Made by a program: the position numbers and the translations under genes. From Chitinophagaceae bacterium (GTDB taxonomy: Bacteria; Bacteroidota; Bacteroidia; Chitinophagales; Chitinophagaceae), in the NCBI GenBank assembly GCA_016710935.1, contig JADJTY010000005.1, positions 62,001-126,000 of the forward strand: a stretch of 64,000 bases of DNA, written 5' to 3'. Shown piece after piece: positions 54,697-62,219 of this stretch; within the stretch, counting starts at the first letter, position 1; each line of letters starts with the position of its first letter. The notes beneath the pieces were generated by a model. That model was not told where the DNA came from. It ran no database searches and worked only from the letters and a program-made list of their open reading frames with translations.

Positions 54697-56079
54697 TTAT
54701 ATTTTCCCTTCCACTTTATTTCTCCTGATATATTTCCCATTGCCTTTTTCTACCAAACATTTCCCTTCATCAATAACAACCTGCCCTCTCAACAAAACAG
54801 TTTTTGTTTTACCGGTAACCTCCCATCCTTCATAAGCAGAGTAATCTGTGTTCATGTGATGTGTTACTGCGCTGATCGTATGTTCTTCATTCGGATCAAA
54901 CAAAACAATATCTGCATCTGAACCCGGCGCTATACAACCTTTCTGCGGAAACATCCCGAATATTTTTGCAGGATTGGTTGATAATACTTCTACAAATTTA
55001 TTGGCAGTAATTCTTCCCTTACGCACGCCTTCGCTGTACAATAACTCAACACGATGCTCAATAGCCGGATGCCCATTGGGTATTTTTGAAAAATCATCTT
55101 TACCCAATAATTTTTTTTCCCAGGTAAAGGGACAGTGATCTGTTGCCACCACCTGTATCAATCCCTGGTTGATACCTGCCCACAAAGCTTCCTGGTCTTT
55201 CTTCTGTCGTAACGGCGGACTCATTACCCACTTGGCACCTTCAAAATTCTGTTCGTATAAAGACGCATCCAGTAATAAATACTGAATGCAGGTTTCGGCA
55301 AATACTTTTTGATTTTCACGGTTGTTATTTCGTACCGCATTCAGTGCACCCTCGCAGGTCATGTGCACAATGTAGCCGGGACAACCGGTGTAGCCGGCAA
55401 TGGAGGCAAATCGTTCTGATGCTTCTGCTTCGGTGATTTCGGGTTGAGATAAATAATGATAGATGGGGGCAAGATTTCCTTCAGCGCGGTTTTTTGCAAT
55501 TAGAAAATCAATCATATCGCCGTTGGTTGCATGTACGGTTACCATACCGCCACGTTCTTTCACTTCATTCATCAGGCCAACCATCTGCTTATCATCGATC
55601 ATCAACGCGCCTTTGTAAGCCATGAATATCTTGAAAGATGTGATGCCTTCTTTCTCAATCAGGTCAACAATTTCCTTACAGGTGTTTTCATTAAAGTCGG
55701 TTACCGCCATGTGAAAACTGTAATCACCTACAGCATTCCCATTTGCACGGCTGCTCCATTCGTTGTATGCATCGTACAAAGAATTGCCTTGCTTTTGTAA
55801 TATAAAATCTATTACTGTTGTAGTACCGCCATGCAATGCTGCACGGGTTCCGGTTTCGTAATTATCGCTGCTGAATGTACCCATGAACGGCATTTCAAGG
55901 TGCACGTGTGGATCAATACAGCCAGGGAAAGCCAGCAAACCTGTTGCATCAATTATTTTATCGGCTTTGATGTCGAGATTTTTTCCAATGGCTGCAATGC
56001 TTTCGCCCTGGATAAAGATATCGCCGGTATAATTATCTGCGGCTCCAATAATATTTGCGTTTTTAATCAGAATGCTCAT
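54697..56079 (-). CDS. hydA: Dihydropyrimidinase
   Basis: A 460-residue cyclic amidohydrolase that opens the dihydropyrimidine ring. It has the first metal motif GCIDPHVHLEMPF, the carboxylated lysine in TSFKIFMAYKGALM, metal histidines in VTVHATNGD and YIVHMTCEGALNAV, and the aspartate motif VVATDHCPFTWEKK. The C terminus DADIVLFDPNEEHTISAVTHH is typical for D-hydantoinase/dihydropyrimidinase. It is the second catabolic step. Confidence 0.94.
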   Translation of the reverse strand: MSILIKNANIIGAADNYTGDIFIQGESIAAIGKNLDIKADKIIDATGLLAFPGCIDPHVHLEMPFMGTFSSDNYETGTRAALHGGTTTVIDFILQKQGNSLYDAYNEWSSRANGNAVGDYSFHMAVTDFNENTCKEIVDLIEKEGITSFKIFMAYKGALMIDDKQMVGLMNEVKERGGMVTVHATNGDMIDFLIAKNRAEGNLAPIYHYLSQPEITEAEASERFASIAGYTGCPGYIVHMTCEGALNAVRNNNRENQKVFAETCIQYLLLDASLYEQNFEGAKWVMSPPLRQKKDQEALWAGINQGLIQVVATDHCPFTWEKKLLGKDDFSKIPNGHPAIEHRVELLYSEGVRKGRITANKFVEVLSTNPAKIFGMFPQKGCIAPGSDADIVLFDPNEEHTISAVTHHMNTDYSAYEGWEVTGKTKTVLLRGQVVIDEGKCLVEKGNGKYIRRNKVEGKI

Positions 56080-56159
56080 TTCGAATTATTTTTATCGCAG
56101 AGAAAATAAGAAAATGAGTTTCGCAGAAATATTCAGCGTGGTCTCAGGAACTCCCTTTC

Positions 56160-57659
56160 TCAGCGGTCAGATTTTTTCATCAACAATAAATATACAAAAC
56201 CGCTAACAATAAACCCTACAAACCAGGCATAATGATACAGGTCTGATATCCAACCAGGAAAGGCAGTTGCTGAAATTAATCTTATCTGCAATAAGAAGCC
56301 CGGGATGTTTGGAATGATGCCCACCAATAATGCAATAATGGCTGCTGAATTAAATCCATTCGTAAAACCATATCGTCCTTTGTGTTGGTATAGTTCATCA
56401 ACGATCAAATGTTGCTTACGGATAAAATAATAATCAGCGATCATGATACCTCCCACAGGACCCAGCAAACTGGAGTAAGCAATGAGCCAGGTAAAAATAT
56501 ATCCATTGGGATCTGCAATTAATTTCCAGGGAAAGATCAAAATTCCGATTACTCCTGTTATGTATCCGCCTGTTCTGAAATTAATTTTTTTAGGAGACAG
56601 GTTTGCAAAATCATTTGCCGGGCTCACAATATTAGCTGCAATATTTGTTGCTAATGTTGAAATAGCAACAGCGATCATCGCAACACTTACCAATAATTTA
56701 TTTTCGAATTTTCCGGCAAGCACAACAGGGTCCCATATACTTTCGCCATAAATAATAAAGGTAGCTGATGTAACCACCACGCCAATAAAAGCAAACAAGG
56801 TCATGGATGGTGGCAAACCAATTATTTGTCCGTTGATCTGCGCTTTTTGATTTTTTGCATAGCGTGTAAAATCAGGAATATTTAAAGAGAGTGTTGCCCA
56901 AAAACCAACCATACCTGTTAATGCAGGAAAGAAGTATGCCCAGAATGCGGGACCGGTTAATTTTGATGGCTGCGATAATATTGGCCCCAAACCTTTGCCG
57001 ACATTGATAGCCCAAAACAACAAAGCCAGTGCGGCCAATGGCAGGAAGATCGCTTTAAAGACCAGTAATTTCCTGATGCTTTCTACACCTAAATAAACAA
57101 CCCACATATTCAGAAGCCAGAAAATAAAAAAACATATAGCCGGTCCCGTTTGCAAACCAAATGAATCAGGAAAGATTTGTGGTAAAGTGGCTAAAGAAGG
57201 GATCCAGAGTTTCATCATCTGGTAAATGGCAAAGCCGCCGATCCAGGTTTGAATACCAAACCAACCGCAGGCAACTATTGCCCTGAGCAAGGCAGGAATA
57301 TTTGCTCCCTTTGTTCCAAAACTTGCTCTTGCAAAAACAGGAAAAGGAATACCATATTTTGCTCCGGCATGTCCGTTCAATATCATCGGAATCAACACAA
57401 ATGTATTGCCAATAAAAATGGTGAGGATAGATTGCCACCAGTTCATACCGCCTTCGATCAATGAACTTGCCAGCATGTATGTAGGAATACACAGGCTCAT
57501 ACTTATCCATAACGCAGCATAGTTCCAGGTTCCCCAGGTGCGCTTGTTTTGCGGAATGGGTGCAAGGTCTTCGTTGATAAGAGAGGCCTCCCTGCCCTCC
57601 AAAGGAGGGTTCTTAGATTCCGATTGTGTAGAGTTTCTGCTATTCATTCCAGGATTCAA
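56160..57659 (-). CDS. NCS1-family nucleobase transporter
   Basis: A 499-residue permease with twelve predicted transmembrane segments. The NCS1 start region NEDLAPIPQNKRTWGTWNYAALWISMSLCIPTYMLASS is clear, as are FGIQTWIGG and LTGMVGFWATLSLNIPDFTRYAKNQ. It probably imports uracil, allantoin or hydantoin with a cation; the surrounding genes favour uracil or thymine. Residues 17-27 (NPPLEGREASL) are encoded by a palindromic repeat at 57582-57614 and are absent from the usual family N terminus. Confidence 0.9.
   Translation of the reverse strand: MNPGMNSRNSTQSESKNPPLEGREASLINEDLAPIPQNKRTWGTWNYAALWISMSLCIPTYMLASSLIEGGMNWWQSILTIFIGNTFVLIPMILNGHAGAKYGIPFPVFARASFGTKGANIPALLRAIVACGWFGIQTWIGGFAIYQMMKLWIPSLATLPQIFPDSFGLQTGPAICFFIFWLLNMWVVYLGVESIRKLLVFKAIFLPLAALALLFWAINVGKGLGPILSQPSKLTGPAFWAYFFPALTGMVGFWATLSLNIPDFTRYAKNQKAQINGQIIGLPPSMTLFAFIGVVVTSATFIIYGESIWDPVVLAGKFENKLLVSVAMIAVAISTLATNIAANIVSPANDFANLSPKKINFRTGGYITGVIGILIFPWKLIADPNGYIFTWLIAYSSLLGPVGGIMIADYYFIRKQHLIVDELYQHKGRYGFTNGFNSAAIIALLVGIIPNIPGFLLQIRLISATAFPGWISDLYHYAWFVGFIVSGFVYLLLMKKSDR
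57582..57614. repeat. CCCTCC/GGAGGG palindromic repeat within the transporter N terminus
   Basis: CCCTGCCCTCCAAAGGAGGG lies in frame near the 5' end of the NCS1 gene. A second repeat of the same class lies at 57678-57709, near the 3' end of the upstream gene. Confidence 0.75.
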
Positions 57660-57662
57660 AAT

Positions 57663-59042
57663 TTAGGGCTCTTTCTTAGCCCCTCCTTCGGAGGGGTTTG
57701 GGGAGGCTTCTTCATCTGCAATTTTTATCGCTTCACTGATAATTGCCAACCCCTCATCAATCTGTTCTTTGGTTACACAGAGTGGTGGTGCAACAAAAAT
57801 ATAGCTCCACCTCACAAAAGTATATAGCCCAAGTTCTTTTAATTTAGCGGCCACTTTATTCATCACTACCATTTCACCTGGCTTTGCATTAAATGGTGCC
57901 ATGGGTTCTTTGGTTGCCTGGTTCTTCACCAGTTCAATACATCCCAGCAATCCGGTATTTCTACAATCCCCGATACTTGGATGCTTTTGTTTCAGCAACG
58001 CTAACTGCTCATCCATGTATTTTCCCATGGCAACGGTATTTTCAATGAGGTTATCATCTTCGTAAATCTTTATAGTTGCCAAAGCAGCTGCGCAACTTAC
58101 CGGGTGAGCAGAATAAGTTAATCCCAGTGCCATTACATTGTCGTCATATTTTGCTGCGATCTTATCACTCACCATCAAACATCCAAAAGGTAAATAACCG
58201 CAGGTTAATCCTTTCGCCATACAGATCATATCCGGAACGATATCATGATTTTGAAAACCAAACCATTTACCCGTGCGTCCAAAGCCACTCATCACTTCAT
58301 CCATTATTAATAAGATACCGTGCTTATCACATATTTCACGAACTGCTTTTAAATAACCTGTTGGATATTGCAAACAACCTGATGAACCGGATTCTCCTTC
58401 CAGTAAAATGGCTGCAATATTGCCGGGTGCTTCGTATGCTATCATTCTTTCCAGTTGTGCTACCGATTCTTTCAGCATGTTTTCTTCGCCATATTCCCAG
58501 CGGTATAAATAAGGAAGATCAAAATGAATAAAGTTTGGTGCCTGTTGTGCATCCACTGCAATGCGCCGAGGATCTCCGCTTGCGCTGATGGCTCCTATTG
58601 AAGCACCATGATAAGACTGATAACGGCTTAATATTTTATGGCGGCCTGTATACAACCTGGCAAGTTTAATTGCATTTTCAATAGACGTTGCGCCGCATAA
58701 AGTAAAGAATGCCTTGTTCAGATCACCGGGACAAATTTCTGCCAGTTTCTTCCCCAACTCGCCACGCACTTTGGTGACACAGCTTGGCGTTACATAACTC
58801 ACTTCCTGCATTTGCTTAACCACGGCATCCGTAATTCTTTGATCCCCGTGGCCAATATTTACATTCATCAAACCCGATGAAAAATCTATGATGCGGTTAT
58901 CATCATAATCATAGAGATAAACACCTTCAGCATGTTTAACAGCAATGGGTGAAATGCCCTTTTGTTTGCTCCAACTGAATAAAGTGTAGTCGAGATTGTT
59001 TTCGATTATCTCTTTGGCTTCGGAAAGTGTTTTTGTACTCAT
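57663..59042 (-). CDS. Class III (omega) aminotransferase
   Basis: A 459-residue PLP aminotransferase. The PLP lysine is in DMICMAKGLTCGYLPFG, preceded by the LIMDEVMSGFGRTGKWFGFQ motif, with GATSIENAIKLARLYTGRHK and SYHGAS nearer the N terminus. Genes on both sides suggest that it transaminates beta-alanine (or beta-aminoisobutyrate) to malonate (or methylmalonate) semialdehyde. The ATG at 59042 is chosen because the preceding 43 residues come from AT-rich and repeat sequence. Its C-terminal ASPNPSEGGAKK is encoded by a palindromic repeat. Confidence 0.9.
   Translation of the reverse strand: MSTKTLSEAKEIIENNLDYTLFSWSKQKGISPIAVKHAEGVYLYDYDDNRIIDFSSGLMNVNIGHGDQRITDAVVKQMQEVSYVTPSCVTKVRGELGKKLAEICPGDLNKAFFTLCGATSIENAIKLARLYTGRHKILSRYQSYHGASIGAISASGDPRRIAVDAQQAPNFIHFDLPYLYRWEYGEENMLKESVAQLERMIAYEAPGNIAAILLEGESGSSGCLQYPTGYLKAVREICDKHGILLIMDEVMSGFGRTGKWFGFQNHDIVPDMICMAKGLTCGYLPFGCLMVSDKIAAKYDDNVMALGLTYSAHPVSCAAALATIKIYEDDNLIENTVAMGKYMDEQLALLKQKHPSIGDCRNTGLLGCIELVKNQATKEPMAPFNAKPGEMVVMNKVAAKLKELGLYTFVRWSYIFVAPPLCVTKEQIDEGLAIISEAIKIADEEASPNPSEGGAKKEP
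57678..57709. repeat. CCCCTCC/GGAGGGG palindromic repeat within the aminotransferase C terminus
   Basis: CCCCTCCTTCGGAGGGG with a TTTGGGGAGG tail encodes the last residues of the aminotransferase. It ends 19 bases before the previously conserved helix KIADEE on the protein. Confidence 0.75.
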
Positions 59043-59057
59043 ATTTTTATTTTTTTT

Positions 59058-59645
59058 GAACACGGATTTGACGGGTTGAAAGGATAAAAACGGATTGATT
59101 CTACTTCGTAGAATTTGGATGAAACAGCTTCTTAATAAACAAATTCTGCGACTCCATATAATCCGTGCCACACATGTTCTAATCTCTTTTTAACATTGTT
59201 TTTTTATCATTATCAAATATTTTTCTTTTTATCTGAGGTTTCTTCCCAAAATTTAAAAGTAACCCAACTTCAATATGGGTTGCTTTTAGATAGTTTATTA
59301 ATTGATTTTCATTTTCTTCGACAAGACATTCGTTTGCTTTTAATTCAACTGTTATAATATCTTCAACAATCAAGTCGGCATTATAATCCCCAACGACATT
59401 TCCAAAATAATAAACAATTATCCGCTTTTGCTTTTCTACTTTAAAACCCAATGCTGTCAACTCTATAAACATAGCATTCTCATATACCTTTTCTAAAAAA
59501 CCATACCCAAGCATATTATATACTTTATAAAACGCCTGAATAATTTTCTCTGTTATTTCTTCATGTTTCATAGTTCAAAAAGTATCTGATTTCTGCGAAG
59601 CAGAAAAATCCGTTTTTATCCGTCCTACCAGTGTCATCCGTGTTC
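59058..59645 (-). mobile_element. Putative GxxExxY cassette bounded by imperfect inverted repeats
   Basis: The sequence at 59058-59113 and the reverse complement of 59591-59645 share GAACACGGAT, GGATAAAAACGGATT and a terminal hairpin (TTCTACTTCGTAGAA against TTCTGCTTCGCAGAA). The arms enclose a PD-(D/E)XK-type gene. One end touches the mmsA stop codon and the other ends 15 bases before the aminotransferase start, so the unit fills the entire gap. No target duplication is evident by eye. Confidence 0.5.
59179..59571 (-). CDS. GxxExxY protein (PD-(D/E)XK nuclease superfamily, PDDEXK_3)
   Basis: A 130-residue protein with the naming motif GFLEKVY at residues 24-30 (Glu27), Asp66 in YNADLIVED and Glu76/Lys78 in VELKA. 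Together these match the PD-(D/E)XK active-site order. The family is abundant in Bacteroidota with no settled function. It interrupts the pyrimidine-catabolism run between mmsA and the aminotransferase gene, on the same strand, inside a pair of inverted repeats. Confidence 0.9.
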   Translation of the reverse strand: MKHEEITEKIIQAFYKVYNMLGYGFLEKVYENAMFIELTALGFKVEKQKRIIVYYFGNVVGDYNADLIVEDIITVELKANECLVEENENQLINYLKATHIEVGLLLNFGKKPQIKRKIFDNDKKTMLKRD

Positions 59646-61102
59646 TAAGACATCCAGTTCACCCCGGCCTCTGCATTCCACTTCGTTGTACTCTTCTTCA
59701 ACTTTGTCCAGAATTCAATTGAACTTTTTCCGGTAATATCTCCCACACCAAATTTACTTTCATTCCATCCGCCAAAACTAAATGGTTCACGTGGTACAGG
59801 CACGCCCACATTTACACCGATCATTCCGGCACTGGCATGGTCAATGATATAACGGGCCATGGCACCGTTCTGTGTAAATACACTGGCTGCATTACCGTAA
59901 GGATTTGCATTTTCAATGGCCAAGGCTTCATCAACCGTTTTTGTACGCATGATGGAGATTACAGGACCAAAAATTTCTTCTGTGGCAACACTCATCTGTG
60001 GTGTTACAAAATCAATAACCGTTGGACCAACATAAGTACCGTTTTCCTTACCGGGAACTTTTGCATTACGGCCATCCACTAAAATTTTAGCCCCGTCCCG
60101 TTCTGCTTCGCCGATGTATCGTTCAATTCTTTCTTTGCTCTCTTTATTAATTACTGCACCCAGGTTTTCACCGGGAATAATTTTTCTTGCTTCGTCGCAA
60201 ATCTTGTCAATGATGGCATCCACATTACCTACCCCGATCATGGCACTGGCGGCCATACAACGCTGTCCTGCACAGCCGCTCATGCTTGCCGCAACATTTT
60301 GCGCCGTCATGCCCGGTATGGCATCGGGTAACACCAGCAAATGATTTTTTGCACCGCCCAAAGCCAGGCATCTTTTATAATTTGAGGTCGCACGTTGGTA
60401 AACAATTTTTGCAACCTTTGTTGAACCAACAAAAGAAACGGCTTGAATTTCCGGATGATCACAGATGGCATTCACAATGTCAACATCGCCATGTACCACA
60501 TTAAAAACACCATCAGGTAAGCCGGCTTCTTTTAATAACTCAGCTATCCTTCCGCAACTCAATGGCACTTTTTCCGATGGTTTCATGATCATACAATTAC
60601 CGAGTGCAATGGCATTGGGTAATGTCCAGTTGGGAACCATGCTCGGAAAATTAAACGGAACGATGGAAGCTACAACACCTAATGCTACATGTTCTGTTCG
60701 GCACTCTACCCCCCTGCTTACTTCCAGCAATTCGCCGGTAACCAGTTGAGGCAAGGAAGTGGCAAACTCAGTAAGTTCAATACACTTTTCAATTTCCGCT
60801 ACCGACTCACCATACGTTTTTCCATTCTCTTCACTGCATAATGCTGCCAGTTCTTCCAGGTGTTTTTCAAGCAATGTTTTATATCGAAAGAAAACCTGCA
60901 CCCTTTCTTTAATAGGGGTTTTACTCCAGGCAGGGAATGCTGCCGCTGCTGCTTTAACTGCATCATCCAGTTCTTTAGCCGATGACATCGGAACCGTAGA
61001 TAATAATGTACCGTCTAACGGCGATATTACATCCATTGTTTTTTGGGTTTGCGGAGCTACAAATTTTCCGCCAATAAAATTTTGTATCGGATTATATTTC
61101 AT
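59645..61102 (-). CDS. mmsA: CoA-acylating (methyl)malonate-semialdehyde dehydrogenase
   Basis: A 485-residue aldehyde dehydrogenase. The catalytic cysteine lies in MSGCAGQRCMAASAMIGVG, the cofactor region in VSFVGSTKVAKIVYQ, and the MmsA-specific CRTEHVALGVVASIVPFNFPSMVPNWTLPNAI is present. It converts malonate semialdehyde to acetyl-CoA (or methylmalonate semialdehyde to propionyl-CoA), closing the pathway from uracil or thymine. The start at 61102 (MKYNPIQNFIGGKF) is chosen over an upstream ATG that adds eight residues. It is the first gene of the minus-strand run. Confidence 0.94.
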   Translation of the reverse strand: MKYNPIQNFIGGKFVAPQTQKTMDVISPLDGTLLSTVPMSSAKELDDAVKAAAAAFPAWSKTPIKERVQVFFRYKTLLEKHLEELAALCSEENGKTYGESVAEIEKCIELTEFATSLPQLVTGELLEVSRGVECRTEHVALGVVASIVPFNFPSMVPNWTLPNAIALGNCMIMKPSEKVPLSCGRIAELLKEAGLPDGVFNVVHGDVDIVNAICDHPEIQAVSFVGSTKVAKIVYQRATSNYKRCLALGGAKNHLLVLPDAIPGMTAQNVAASMSGCAGQRCMAASAMIGVGNVDAIIDKICDEARKIIPGENLGAVINKESKERIERYIGEAERDGAKILVDGRNAKVPGKENGTYVGPTVIDFVTPQMSVATEEIFGPVISIMRTKTVDEALAIENANPYGNAASVFTQNGAMARYIIDHASAGMIGVNVGVPVPREPFSFGGWNESKFGVGDITGKSSIEFWTKLKKSTTKWNAEAGVNWMS

Positions 61103-61174
61103 ATAAATCGTTTTAGAGAAGTGCAAACCTAAATTTAACTGATTTTAGGTAGAATAAGTAGAATTAAAGCTGAA

Positions 61175-61353
61175 TTTACGGGTCAGTATGGATATGCATT
61201 AAAAAAAATACCTTCCCGGTTTAGGGTGAAAGATCGGGTGGCCTTGAAAACCTAAATCCGGAAACGATTGACCAGGAATTGTATTGAATTTCAGTGCCAT
61301 TTCTGGTCAATTGAAACCGGAAAAGGGTGGTCACACTCATCGGATTTTCCAGA
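61175..61353. other. Degenerate IS-end-like repeat block
   Basis: Several diverged units built on GGTCA/GGTGG plus TTGAAAACC or TTGAAACCGGAAA are strung together, ending in GGGTGGTCACACTCATCGG. Multiple terminal repeats of this style occur at ends of IS21-like elements, but no transposase gene is present. The remaining bases 61103-61174 and 61354-61422 hold nothing I can identify. Confidence 0.3.
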
Positions 61354-61422
61354 GAGAGAAATAAAAATGGGAAATTAGTACTAAACTTATAAAATCCTTA
61401 CATGTACTGAATTACAGCCAAT

Positions 61423-61456
61423 AAAAAAAGCCTCTCTGAAATCAATCAGAAAGGCT
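61423..61456 (-). terminator. Terminator at the end of the tRNA region
   Basis: On the minus strand AGCCTTTCTGA pairs with TCAGAGAGGCT apart from one weak pair and is followed by seven T residues. It lies just beyond the tRNA-Pro relic. Confidence 0.7.
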
Positions 61457-61461
61457 CTTCG

Positions 61462-61518
61462 TCGGGATGGTCCCGATAGCAATCGGGACGCTATATAACC
61501 GGGCTACGCTACATCCCG
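61462..61518 (-). pseudogene. tRNA-Pro relic with its anticodon and T arms replaced by a palindrome
   Basis: This 57-nt copy keeps the complete seven-base-pair acceptor stem (CGGGATG with CATCCCG) and the D-arm sequence TAGCGTAGCCCGGTTAT of the intact tRNA-Pro at 61592-61666. Between them stands the perfect hairpin GTCCCGATTGCTATCGGGAC (61470-61489 on the plus strand) in place of the anticodon and T arms. Downstream flanks (CGAACTTAAAAA) also match, so it is a duplicated and damaged gene. Confidence 0.8.
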
Positions 61519-61551
61519 AACTTAAAAAAATTTGTAAATACAGAAAACAAA

Positions 61552-61580
61552 AATGCCTTCCCTATTAAAGAGAAGGCAAT
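61552..61580 (-). terminator. Terminator of tRNA-Pro
   Basis: On the minus strand TTGCCTTC pairs with GAAGGCA around a short AT-rich loop and is followed by five T residues. It begins 12 bases after the tRNA 3' end. Confidence 0.6.
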
Positions 61581-61591
61581 TTGATAATTTG

Positions 61592-61666
61592 TCGGGATGG
61601 CAAGATTCGAACTTGCGACCTCCTGGTCCCAAACCAGGCGCGATAACCGGGCTACGCTACATCCCG
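61592..61666 (-). tRNA. tRNA-Pro (anticodon TGG)
   Basis: The 75-nt sequence folds with acceptor stem CGGGATG/CATCCCG, a D arm, anticodon stem CCTGG/CCAGG with loop TTTGGGA, T arm GCAAGTTCGAATCTTGC and discriminator A. The CCA end is not encoded. Confidence 0.95.
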
Positions 61667-61730
61667 AACTTAAAAATATTTGATGGGTTTATTGGGAACA
61701 CCCGATCAATGAAAACTTATAAGAACTTTT

Positions 61731-61790
61731 GCGGAGAGGGTGGGATTCGATCCGCTGGCTAGCGGAACAGTTTAACCCAACTTACTCTAC
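61731..61790 (-). pseudogene. tRNA-Ser relic with a palindrome at its T-arm junction (copy 1)
   Basis: The 3' acceptor and T-arm sequence GCGGAGAGGGTGGGATTCGA and the variable-arm sequence ACAGTTTAACCC of the intact tRNA-Ser are kept. Between them TCCGCTGGCTAGCGGA (61751-61766) replaces ACCCACGGT. The anticodon and D arms are missing. Confidence 0.75.
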
Positions 61791-61805
61791 ATTTCAAAAA
61801 AACTT

Positions 61806-61861
61806 GCGGATAGGGTGGGATTCGATCCGCCGCGGCGGAACAGTTTAACCCGTACTCTTCC
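61806..61861 (-). pseudogene. tRNA-Ser relic with a palindrome at its T-arm junction (copy 2)
   Basis: GCGGATAGGGTGGGATTCGA and ACAGTTTAACCCGTAC are kept from tRNA-Ser, and TCCGCCGCGGCGGA (61826-61839) stands at exactly the same junction as in copy 1. The middle of the tRNA is deleted. The last bases TCTTCCAAAAT resemble the 5' end and flank of the intact gene. Confidence 0.75.
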
Positions 61862-61870
61862 AAAATTTTT

Positions 61871-61960
<90 letters not shown>

Positions 61961-61990
61961 AAAATACCTATAATAAATAATTGCTCACTC

Positions 61991-62023
61991 TTCCTTTCGT
62001 CCGCCAGCTGGCGGAACCTCTCC
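61991..62023 (-). pseudogene. 5' tRNA-Ser fragment with its D arm replaced by a palindrome
   Basis: The 5' acceptor strand GGAGAGGT and the post-D-arm segment CGAAAGGAA of tRNA-Ser are present. The natural D-arm hairpin is replaced by the perfect palindrome TCCGCCAGCTGGCGGA (62000-62015). It lies 30 bases upstream of the intact tRNA-Ser. Confidence 0.65.
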
Positions 62024-62219
62024 TAACCTGCCCTTATTTTGTAAGGGGTGGCAAAAATACAATTCAAAGCGTTATTACCCAAAACTAAATGATAAAACAG
62101 GCTATTTTTATTCAGATTTTTTTTGCCCTTTTTCATGAAACTGTAAAACTCAATGCCAGTAAAGAAAAAATCCAAATTCAATTAAGAATCTGGATATGAA
62201 ATAAAAACCTGATTAAATT

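Noticed and set aside
61553..61762. Open frame containing GWQDSNLRPPGPKPGAIT across the tRNA-Pro
   Set aside because: It is the translated complement of tRNA-Pro, a well-known false protein call.
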